Part shown: piece by piece, positions 1 through 10,000 of the stretch
How positions within the stretch are numbered: the first letter of the stretch is position 1
How the letters are laid out: each line of letters starts with the position of its first letter
Source of the DNA: Branchiostoma floridae
Taxonomy: Eukaryota > Chordata > Leptocardii > Amphioxiformes > Branchiostomatidae
Length of the DNA stretch: 64,000 bases
Assembly (NCBI RefSeq): GCF_000003815.2
Contig: NC_049982.1
Location: forward strand, 23,761,380 to 23,825,379
Reading direction: 5' to 3'
Notes under the pieces: model-generated
Told to the model about the DNA's origin: nothing
The model's database searches: none
What the model saw: the letters and a program-made list of their open reading frames with translations, nothing else
Made by a program: the position numbers and the translations under genes

Positions 1-2930
1 CAGTGAAAAGGTATCTTGGTACAGAGTTGTAATCTGCAAACGGTTTTGAAATTGGGTGCTTACTTGCCGATATATGACTCTAACTCTAACCGCTACGGTT
101 AGGGTTAGGGTTAAGGTTAGGGTTAGGGTAGTGCTTAGATGCAATATTGCTAAGAGTGTATTCTAGTCGGTCAAACTTGCTATCATTGAAAAGGTATCTT
201 GGTACAGAGTTGTAATCTGCAAACCGTTTTGAAATTGGGTGCTTACTTCCCGAGATATGACTTAAACACTAACCGCTAGGGTTAGGGTTAGGGTTAAGGT
301 TAGGGTTAGGGTAGTGCTTAGATGCAATATTGCTAAGAGTGTATTCTAGTCGGTCAAACTTGCTATCATTGAAAAGGTATCTTGGTACAGAGTTGTAATC
401 TGCAAACCGTTTTGAAATTGGGTGCTTACTTCCCGAGATATGACTTAAACACTAACCGCTAGGGTTAGGGTTAGGGTTAAGGTTAGGGTTAGGGTAGTGC
501 TTAGATGCAATATTGCTAAGAGTGTATTCTAGTCGGTCAAACTTGCTATCATTGAAAAGGTATCTTGGTACAGAGTTGTAATCTGCAAACCGATTTGAAA
601 TTGGGTGCTTACTTCCCGAGATATGACTTAAACACTAACCGCTAGGGTTAGGGTTAGGGTTAAGGTTAGGGTTAGGGTAGTGCTTAGATGCAATATTGCT
701 AAGAGTGTATTCTAGTCGGTCAAACTTGCTATCATTGAAAAGGTATCTTGGTACAGAGTTGTAATCTGCAAACCGTTTTGAAATTGGGTGCTTACTTCCC
801 GAGATATGACTTAAACACTAACCGCTAGGGTTAGGGTTAGGGTTAAGGTTAGGGTTAGGGTAGTGCTTAGATGCAATATTGCTAAGAGTGTATTCTAGTC
901 GGTCAAACTTGCTATCATTGAAAAGGTATCTTGGTACAGAGTTGTAATCTGCAAACCGTTTTGAAATTGGGTGCTTACTTCCCGAGATATGACTTAAACA
1001 CTAACCGCTAGGGTTAGGGTTAGGGTTAAGGTTAGGGTTAGGGTAGTGCTTAGATGCAATATTGCTAAGAGTGTATTCTAGTCGGTCAAACTTGCTATCA
1101 TTGAAAAGGTATCTTGGTACAGAGTTGTAATCTGCAAACCGTTTTGAAATTGGGTGCTTACTTCCCGAGATATGACTTAAACACTAACCGCTAGGGTTAG
1201 GGTTAGGGTTAAGGTTAGGGTTAGGGTAGTGCTTAGATGCAATATTGCTAAGAGTGTATTCTAGTCGGTCAAACTTGCTATCATTGAAAAGGTATCTTGG
1301 TACAGAGTTGTAATCTGCAAACCGTTTTGAAATTGGGTGCTTACTTCCCGAGATATGACTTAAACACTAACCGCTAGGGTTAGGGTTAAGGTTAGGGTTA
1401 GGGTAGTGCTTAGATGCAATATTGCTAAGAGTGTATTCTAGTCGGTCAAACTTGCTATCATTGAAAAGGTATCTTGGTACAGAGTTGTAATCTGCAAACC
1501 GTTTTGAAATTGGGTGCTTACTTCCCGATATATGACTTAAACACTAACCGCTAGGGTTAGGGTTAGGGTTAAGGTTAGGGTTAGGGTAGTGCTTAGATGC
1601 AATATTGCTAAGAGTGTATTCTAGTCGGTCAAACTTGCTATCATTGAAAAGGTATCTTGGTACAGAGTTGTAATCTGCAAACCGTTTTGAAATTGGGTGC
1701 TTACTTCCCGAGATATGACTTAAACACTAACCGCTAGGGTTAGGGTTAGGGTTAAGGTTAGGGTTAGGGTAGTGCTTAGATGCAATATTGCTAAGAGTGT
1801 ATTCTAGTCGGTCAAACTTGCTATCATTGAAAAGGTATCTTGGTACAGAGTTGTAATCTGCAAACCGTTTTGAAATTGGGTGCTTACTTCCCGAGATATG
1901 ACTTAAACGCTAACCGCTAGGGTTAGGGTTAGGGTTAAGGTTAGGGTTAGGGTAGTGCTTAGATGCAATATTGCTAAGAGTGTATTCTAGTCGGTCAAAC
2001 TTGCTATCATTGAAAAGGTATCTTGGTACAGAGTTGTAATCTGCAAACCGTTTTGAAATTGGGTGCTTACTTCCCGAGATATGACTTAAACACTAACCGC
2101 TAGGGTTAGGGTTAGGGTTAAGGTTAGGGTTAGGGTAGTGCTTAGATGCAATATTGCTAAGAGTGTATTCTAGTCGGTCAAACTTGCTATCATTGAAAAG
2201 GTATCTTGGTACAGAGTTGTAATCTGCAAACCGTTTTGAAATTGGGTGCTTACTTCCCGAGATATGACTTAAACACTAACTGCTAGGGTTAGGGTTAGGG
2301 TTAAGGTTAGGGTTAGGGTAGTGCTTAGATGCAATATTGCTAAGAGTGTATTCTAGTCGGTCAAACTTGCTATCATTGAAAAGGTATCTTGGTACAGAGT
2401 TGTAATCTGCAAACCGTTTTGAAATTGGGTGCTTACTTCCCGAGATACTAACCGCTAGGGTTAGGGTTAGGGTTAAGGTTAGGGTTAGGATAGTGCTTAG
2501 ATGCAATATTGCTAAGAGTGTATTCTAGTCGGTCAAACTTGCTATCATTGAAAAGGTATCTTGGTACAGAGTTGTAATCTGCAAACCGTTTTAAAATTGG
2601 GTGCTTACTTCCCGAGATATGACTTAAACACTAACCGCTAGGGTTAGGGTTAGGTTTAAGGTTAGGGTTAGGGTAGTGCTTAGATGCAATATTGCTAAGA
2701 GTGTATTCTAGTCGGTCAAACTTGCTATCATTGAAAAGGTATCTTGGTACAGAGTTGTAATCTGCAAACCGATTTGAAATTGGGTGCTTACTTCCCGAGA
2801 TATGACTTAAACACTAACCGCTAGGGTTAGGGTTAGGGTTAAGGTTAGGGTTAGGGTAGTGCTTAGATGCAATATTGCTAAGAGTATATTCTAGTCGGTC
2901 AAACTTGCTATCATTGAAAAGGTATCTTAG
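1..2930. repeat. 183-bp tandem satellite with embedded telomere-like TTAGGG tract
   Basis: A near-perfect head-to-tail array. The landmark GTGCTTAGATGC recurs at 131, 314, 497, 680, 863, 1046, 1229, 1406, 1589, 1772, 1955, 2138, 2321, 2493, 2676 and 2859. The spacing is 183 bp, except one 177-bp unit (one TTAGGG fewer) and one 172-bp unit (11 bp lost beside the telomeric tract). Each unit has about 140 bp of unique sequence followed by a tract of five or six TTAGGG-type words with one TTAAGG variant. The short inverted repeat CTAACC-GCTAG-GGTTAG lies at the head of the tract. The array continues past the left edge and decays at 2930. The G-rich strand reads rightward, so this is not a terminal telomere facing the left edge. 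The open frame at 2276-2506 (-) is only satellite. Confidence 0.97.
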
Positions 2931-4212
2931 TATGCTAGTTTTTAGATACACACCCTAATCAGAGCCCTTGGTTTAGTTCTCTAGTGTCAAAGCAGCTATT
3001 TGACGATGACACCACTATCTGCAAGGGGGGGGGGTGAATACCACCGAGATGGAGAAAAATTATATTTTACAATGGATTCAACAGGTACTGGGTCTTTCCT
3101 ACTGCAGACACTCCAATAATGCCCAAATTTCACATAAAATTCCACCAAGAAAGGATTTTTAATGGTTTAAATCATTTTTTTGTTTCTGTCCCCGGTGAGC
3201 TCTCTCACCGGGGACTCTAGGCGCCTGCGCTAATTCTGGCTTCACCCTTCTATTTGGGCTAGGGTTTCAAATATGCAAATGCCGAGAAAAACGTACGGGA
3301 TTCGAAAGCGGTTTTAGCTTACAATTACGCACCTATACACCCGTTCACAGACACGAATTAGCCGGATGCCTCTTGGGGATTATATAGATGTAGATTGTTC
3401 AGTCTATTTAATTCTTTCCTCTCACACAAACCAGTATCACGTGAGGGCTACCGTCAAGAAGCTCACCTGCCTACTGAGGTCAGCTCCGCCCAGGAGTAGC
3501 CTGGAGTCTGACAGTCTTGTTTGCTCTAGTTCGCTACCGAAGGCTATTGCGCGACCTTCTGGAATGGACTACACCGGGGAACAAGGCTGGACTACAGGCT
3601 ACGCAGGAGAAGGTCTGTCCGCTAAGCGGTGTGTCCCCATAGAGGGTACAGGGGTCATAGTGTCGGACCTTAGGAGATGACGGAACCCGAGAAACATGGA
3701 TATTGCCGATATTTGGTGAAGGTGTCTTGTGACGTACAGCACAGTACAAAATAGGAGTTCGTGTTCCGAAACCTACAACGGAGAAAACAACAACAAACAA
3801 ATTCATGTCAAGAAAAGGTCAATGAGAACGTGATTTTACCGGATTATGTCAGGTAGAAAAATGATCTACCTTTGAGTTATTCTCGATGTTACTTTTTTTT
3901 CAAAATCCTTTTGTACCAAACCACTCAAAGCCTATCTTGTAACATATACTGATATAGCTCACGAAATCACGAAATCCTATTCTTTTGTTTTATCATGTTG
4001 TAAAATGATAGCAATAATGACTATGAAACAGGAATAATATTAAAGACTTACATCATACAGAGGGTTGTCCCTGCTCTCCTCCTCGCCATCATCAGCTACG
4101 TCCGGCAGTTCTTGGCGTTTCGCCCATTCATCGTAGTACCCCTCTTGCCGGCGGGGCAGCAGTGATGGCCAATCACTGCCTGGCGAGGAGTTAGTTGCTG
4201 TCTCGAGACGAC
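2931..4212. other. Intergenic sequence with no supported gene
   Basis: Between the satellite and the METTL27 fragment. It holds a run of ten G at 3025-3034 and a perfect hairpin at 3188-3215. Short open frames on both strands at 3366-3806 overlap each other, have no recognisable domain and lack a consistent splice context, so I do not call them genes. Confidence 0.6.
3188..3215. repeat. Perfect 12-bp hairpin
   Basis: GTCCCCGGTGAG at 3188-3199 and its exact reverse complement at 3204-3215 are separated by the loop CTCT. The stem is GC-rich (9 of 12). There is no T run after it, and this is animal DNA, so it is not a bacterial-type terminator. It may be the tip of a foldback element. Confidence 0.85.
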
Positions 4213-4231
4213 ATTGCTCTTGCAACGGTGC
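4051..4231 (-). other. Possible coding exon of unknown gene
   Basis: Read on the minus strand, 4234 down to 4052 is open and acidic toward its end (DDGEEESRD, then NPLYD). It runs into a good consensus donor, GTAAGT, just after the codons for LYD. A TAG directly upstream in frame limits it at 4234, and the only acceptor there has a poor pyrimidine tract. The first 20 bp lie inside the repeat word shared with the METTL27 intron. I do not recognise the peptide and found no partner exon. It could be an exon of an unannotated gene or a chance frame. Confidence 0.25.
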
Positions 4232-4715
4232 CACCTAGCTACTGAAACGGTAGGCCATAGACCCATTTTCAAAACTCAGGTTCTGTCCCTAAATATGCGA
4301 AAACGAGAACTTGTGTCGGGTGGTCAGAATAAATTTTCACATGTAAAAAAAGTTACACAGCCCTATCTAGCCCTATCCTCGTTTTCGTCCAACTCACGCA
4401 TGTTCCGAGAGATTGTGTTCTCGCGAGAGCAGACTTCGCAATGGCGCTGGAATTTGGAAAGATGTGTATCGTTCTCTGTGTGTAAATAACTATGATATCA
4501 ATCAATGGGCGTGTGCTTGTGTTTTAGGTGGTTTCATTTGCATCGCGATGCGGGAAGAGTTTCTGTGCACCGTGGAGGCGTACAGGGACAGACTGGAGCC
4601 CGCCATGATGACCTTGGAAGACAAGGGGTCCCGGGAACAAGTGGCACGGGACATCGTTCCCAAGTTCTACCGCGAGCTGGATGGTGTCATATTCATCTAT
4701 AGGGTTCTTTCTTAA
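4213..4715 (+). pseudogene. Partial inverted copy of METTL27-like gene (end of intron 4 plus last exon)
   Basis: Positions 4528-4715 encode 62 codons beginning GGFICIAMREEFL and ending at TAA (4713-4715). They match the last exon of the METTL27-like gene at 7006-7199 on the other strand, with roughly 85 percent of residues identical. The acceptor TTTTAG at 4522-4527 and the entering phase (phase 1) are kept. Similarity continues upstream through 4213-4440, which pairs with the reverse complement of about 9180-9420, that is, intron 4 just below exon 4 of the intact gene. No equivalents of exons 1-4 were found in 1-4212. The copy therefore looks like a 3' fragment left by an inverted duplication. 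Its frame is undisrupted, so a recent origin, or use as an alternative last exon, cannot be excluded. Confidence 0.75.
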
Positions 4716-5457
4716 ACATAATGGAGTTCAGTCAGAATAAAGTTCAGTCAGAATAGGATTAAACATTGATGTATCGTGTGCATTAGTCTGTTGTACTTAT
4801 GAATTTGATCATGTAACTTGAAAAATTGACTCAGAAATTGAGAAAAATGTATGCTTTATTATGTAGAATAACGAAAGTAGGGGAGAAAGTAGCTCATGTT
4901 GGGAGGTGCTATCGGGAGGTTCCTTTCCAGAAAACATTAATTCTGCATTCTCGCGAAAGTTTTTTTAATACCATGTTATCATATCATTATCTGTATCATC
5001 TTATTCACTCACCGTCTGGTTGTTAACATTCTATTATCTTTTTTTTATTACTATTATTTTGTTACCATTGTCATTTCTTAGAAAGTATTTAAGTATCAAT
5101 TATTATTTGCATATTTCTTATAGTTCGCTTGTAACTCCAATCTGGAGGTTTCGGCCTTGTAAAGGATATACTATTTCTGTTGCCCAAACCTCTAAAATCT
5201 CATTCTGTGCATGCTGAATCTTGATAAATAAATGAAAAATCCAGTTCCAGATACTAAGTACACTGTATGCAAATTTACATAATAAAAGGAGTACTAAACT
5301 CCAGAAGGGACTGTTATTTTCCAATAGATAATGTATCGATGAATACATGATCAGCCGACTTTTTTGCAGAATTCCACAGGTGGCGAATGACGCGACGTGT
5401 GTTTGTAAAGCCACATGACATTCACTAAACCCATGCAGACACTACACATGTATTCCC
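4716..5457. other. Intergenic sequence, nothing recognised
   Basis: AT-rich DNA between the METTL27 fragment and the MITE. Short open frames on both strands have no domain or splice support. Confidence 0.6.
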
Positions 5458-5908
5458 TTTAAGCCCCCTTCACACGAGAGCACGAATCAGTGGAATGCCG
5501 TCGGAATGAAAATTCTTTTCTATTCCTGGCAATTCCTGGCAATTCGTAGTGTGTTCTAACTGCATTCCAGCTATTTGTGCCCATTCTTTTGGCTAGCCCG
5601 AAAGTTTTTGACATGTTAAAAACTGTCGAGGTGCATTCGAAGTGGAGAAATATTGAATGGCATTCATAGTGGATTCCAAGTGGATTCTAACTATTCTAAC
5701 TGCAGTCTGACCGCATTCTGTGGAATTCCAATATCATTCGAAGCATTCTTATCTCATTCGATGGAGAATCCTGCCCGAATGTGGCCGAAAGAATATCTGG
5801 AATGTAATCGGAATGTCTAGAATACACTACGAATGCACGGGAATAGAAAAGAATTTTCATTCTGACGGCATTCTGGCTCATTCAGTCTCGTGTGAAGGGG
5901 ATTTAAGG
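5458..5908. mobile_element. MITE with CCCCTTCACACGAGA inverted ends and TTAA-type target site
   Basis: The left end reads TTTAAGCCCCCTTCACACGA and the right end, reverse-complemented, reads CTTAAATCCCCTTCACACGA. These are terminal inverted repeats flanked by TTAA, a duplication style seen with piggyBac-like transposases. The inside is non-coding and made of many GAATG and CATTC words, so it can fold on itself. A second part at 5909-6025 (GAATGGCCCC ... TTCCGTGTGAAGGCCC) is a diverged relative joined to it. A related copy lies at 15374-15790. Confidence 0.7.
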
Positions 5909-6025
5909 CCCATTTGGAATTCCCACCTGAATGGCCCCGAATGTGGCACGAATGTTGCAAATAATTCATTCCGGCTGGTTCTGCTTGATTCCTGCTGATT
6001 CGGTTTCCGTGTGAAGGCCCTATTA
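5909..6025. mobile_element. Partial second MITE of the GAATG-rich family
   Basis: Directly abuts the preceding MITE. It keeps the GAATG-rich interior and a right end CCGTGTGAAGGCCC that is a variant of the same terminal repeat. No left end was seen, so it is probably a truncated neighbour or part of a compound insertion. Confidence 0.45.
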
Positions 6026-6759
6026 CATATACTATAGACACTTCCTTCATCATAATTACTTTAGGCATAAATGAGGGGCAATGAGCACACACAATTGTTC
6101 ACAAGATATCAAAGAATACATAATGAGTTTTTTATCGACCCTCAAATTGGTTTTGTAACCTAACTTTTGTTGGGCCTTGTCAGGCACATTGTATTCAGCC
6201 ATGGGCTGACATTGTTTAATATGATTAGAATGTAATTAGAGAATACTTGGGGAGTTTGTGACATCCTGAGTGCTTGTTGACGACACAGTAGCCACACTGT
6301 CGACATGACGCATCAAAGACCTGGGGCAAAGGGACGCATCACGTTCAAAGCGGCGGAAGCATACACGGACGTAACCTCCCCCAATAGTTCACACCTTTCA
6401 GTCATGGTAGCTGTATCTAACGGCATTTCGCAGTAGACTATGAGCAAAGTGAACTCAGCCTGGACCCCCTAATACGTTTCATCATGCAGTGTTCTAAGGT
6501 CTAACCAAGAAGGGCTCATATTGGAAAGTCTCACGGATGTAACATACTATTGTCACTCCTTGAAGTGTTCCGTTCTGTGGCAGAGGTGAAGGGAGGTAGA
6601 CATTAAAAATTGCGACCACTACCTGCCTCCAAGACGTTAACATCTGCTTGGAGAATACTCTGATCCGTTACCTTAACATGGAATCGATTTAGTCTAGAAC
6701 AAAGACAAAGATGCGTCTTCAACGACATTTATTCAACGTACCAGCCGCAATATTGGAAA

Positions 6760-6801
<42 letters not shown>

Positions 6802-7005
6802 CATCACTGTTCACCAAATTACATGTGGTTGATTAAATATTACGTGTATGGGTTATGTAACAAATGCTTCGTCTATCATTAATTAGATACATTGCCGATC
6901 TGACCAAAGGTTCACGTAAAATGTTTATCTATAAAAGGAATTCCACCCACCAATAATCGACCAGTTTCTTAGTTTGGGATACACATTAAAATCGGCCTCA
7001 TCAGA
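6026..7005. other. Intergenic and METTL27 3' flank, AT microsatellite
   Basis: Contains a (TA)n microsatellite of about 38 bp at roughly 6763-6800. The remainder shows no gene. The 3' untranslated region of the METTL27-like gene must lie just left of 7006. I could not fix a poly(A) signal. Confidence 0.55.
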
Positions 7006-10000
7006 TTATGTTTGAGCAAGAACCCTATAGATGAATATGACGCCATTCAGTTCGCGGTAGAAATTAGGAACGATGTCACGTGCCACTTGTTCCCAGGACC
7101 CCTTCTCTTCCAAGGTCACCATGGCGGGCTCCAGCTTGTCCCTGTACGCCTCCACAGTGTGCAGAAACTCTTCCCTCATCGCGATGCAGATCAAACCGCC
7201 TGAAACACAAACATCGGCCCATTAATGGATATTGCAGTTACTTACACATAAACAGAGGACAACAGACTCTTTCCCAACTGTCTATCATGTATTTTGTATG
7301 TATGTAAAAATTGTGTACAGTCGCATGCAAAATTATTCAACCCCCCTCACATTTTTGCTATTTTGGTAAAACAAGATACACTACAACTACAAACTAGTAC
7401 CAAATCATATGACAGATGAACAGCTAGTTTATAACAATTTGAAACAAGAACAAAAGTCAAGATTTTATTTCAAACTTCATCCAAAGATGCAAATTTTCTA
7501 GAAAAAGCAGGTTGCAAAATTATTCAACCCCCTGCAATGATGTGTCTTTAGCATTTCGTGCAGCACCTTTTAGCTGCAACTACCTACTGCAGACAGGATG
7601 ATAGCCTATCACAAGCTTCTGGCAGCACTCTTTGGGACTTGGGCCCATTCCTTTTGGGCAATGGTCTCCAACTCAGCAATGTTCTGAGGTCTATGTGCCA
7701 CAACAGTGTTCTTCGGATTCCACCAGAAATTCTCAAGTGGGTTCAACTCTGGAGACTGTTATGGTCACTCGAGAACATTCTGGCATTTTCTCCCTAACAA
7801 TCCTTTGTGGATTTTTATGTGTACTTCGGGTCATTGTCTTGCTGAAATGTCCAATGATGCCCCAGATTTAACTACTTCAAGGACTTGCTGACATTCTGGA
7901 CCAAAATATCCTAGTACTTGCTTGAATCCATGGTGCCTTCAACACAGTACAGTAGAGATTCCCAGTACCATGAGAAGCAAAACTGTCCCCCACAGCATTA
8001 CAGTCTCACCACTATGCTTCACGATAGGCAGGGTGTTCTTCTCCGCGTACGCCTCACTCTTCCTGCGCCAAACATACTTCTTATCCATAGGACCCAAGAA
8101 CTCAAGTTTTGTTTCATCAAACCATAGAAAAGTGTTCCAAAACGTCTGTGGCTATGGCTATGGCAGGTTGGTTTGAGCATACTGGAGTTGTCTTTTCTTG
8201 TTGCGTGATCTCAGCAACGGTGTGGGTTTTGGGGTTCTGGGCATTGAGCTCTTCAGTATGAAGTATGTGGCGTACTATGTCCACTGTTACATCAGTTCCT
8301 CCTGGAGCCAAATTGTTTTTCAGGTCCTTTGCTGTAAGCCTAGGGGTTTTGTCCACATGTCATCTCGGGATTATTGCTGTGGCTGCTGAATTTTGGTCAG
8401 ATATGTAAGCAGATCCAAAAAGAGGTTGAAGCTGGGGCATCATTGGACATTCCAGCAAGACAATAACCCCAAGTACACATCAAAATCCACAAAGGATTGG
8501 TTAAAGAGAAAAAGTTGGAATGTTCTCGAGTGACCATAACAGTCTCCAGAGTTGAACCCACTTGAGAATTTCTGGTGGTATCCGAAGAACACTGTCGTGG
8601 CACATAGACCTCAGAATATTCCTGAGTTGGAGACCATTGCCCAAAAGGAATGGGCCCAAAGTCCCAAAGAGTGCTGCCAGAAGCTTGTGATAGGCTATCA
8701 TCCTGTCTGCAGCAAGTAGTTGCAGCTAAAAGGTGCTGCACGAAGTTCTAAAGACACATCATTGCAGGGGGTTGAATAATTTTGAAACCTACTTTTTCTA
8801 GAAAATTTGCATATTTGGAAGAAGTATGCAATAAAATCTTGATTTTTGCTCTTGTATTGAATTGTAATAAACTAGCTGTTCATCTGTCATATGATTTGGT
8901 ACTAGTTTGCAGTTGTAATGTTTCTTATTTTGCCAAAATAGGAAACATGTGAGGGGGGTTGAATAATTTTGCATGCAACTGTATATAGACTTATAGGACT
9001 TATAAGGACTCTAAACGATGTAAAGTGTATCTTTGTTATATACATTGTCTGACCCTTGCCTCTTCCCTCATGACCTCAATGAAAAGCGGCCTGCAGGCCG
9101 ATTTGAGCTTCCATGCATAAATAAATGTTCAAACAAAAAACAAACAAACAAACAAACGTGTCAGCTCTATTACGAAATCTGCTCTCGCGAGAGAACAAAC
9201 TGGCGTAAGCATGTGTGAGTTGGGCGAAAACGAGGGTCGGGCTGCAAAATATCTCAACATGTAAAACCTCATTTTACCACCGGACCCTTGTTTTCGAAGA
9301 TTTCTCAGTTTTTGAACGGGGTCTTCTGCCTACCATCGTTTCGGTATGGTAAACACTCTACTATCTCGCTACTAGCTGGCGCTGTTGCAAAAACAATGCG
9401 GTCCCAAACGTATTAGATTCATTTTAGTCCTTTAGCCATATCACAGAACAAAGTTTTGCCTTACCTGGTTTAACGATGCGGATGAGCTCCGGAAAACAGT
9501 CGTCCTTCAAGTGACCTTGACTGAACGACCCGCAGCAAGCAATGGCGTCATAGTGATCTGAAACATAGAGACAGTTTGTGCTGTCAATGTTCTCTGGATA
9601 AGCGCCTTTCGGGTGATCCGATTATGTCTACCTTGTCAACATTCATGTCGTGCTTAGTGTTCAAGATTTTAACCTCGAAAACATATGTAACCTAGGCAAC
9701 CATAGATGGCAGTCTTCATCCCTTATCTACACTGCTTTGTGACTCTCCTGGCCTCAAGACAAAATAGCAGCGAAGTTACATTATAGGCCAACACTGAATT
9801 GTATATCATGGCAGTAGCCTGTCAAGTTGATACTATAAGCATTGACAGAAACGAAATATGATAGAGGATGAGGATACAGAGGAAAACGGATACAGTCGTT
9901 GCATGAATCGGAAAGAAAATCTGCTCCAGTCATGAACCTTGATCCAGCATTGAAACTTTGTCATGTTTGGGACCACATTCGCCTGGCTGCAGCAGCGACA

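Noticed and set aside
2276-2506. 76-residue open frame on the minus strand with a Leu/Thr and Asn/Pro repeat
   Set aside because: It is the translation of the telomere-like satellite (CTAACC words) and has no independent support.
1-2930. Direct-repeat array considered as a CRISPR
   Set aside because: There are no unique spacers, the whole 183-bp unit repeats, and the genome is animal.
1-2930. Array considered as the chromosome's terminal telomere
   Set aside because: The G-rich strand would have to read outward to the left. It reads rightward, and the telomeric words are only about a quarter of each unit.
3366-3806. Overlapping open frames of 104 (+) and 90 (-) residues
   Set aside because: They overlap antisense, have no domain, and have no consistent splice sites.
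5020-5217. 65-residue hydrophobic frame (possible small membrane protein)
   Set aside because: A T-rich tract translated by chance, with alternative start only and no conservation evidence.
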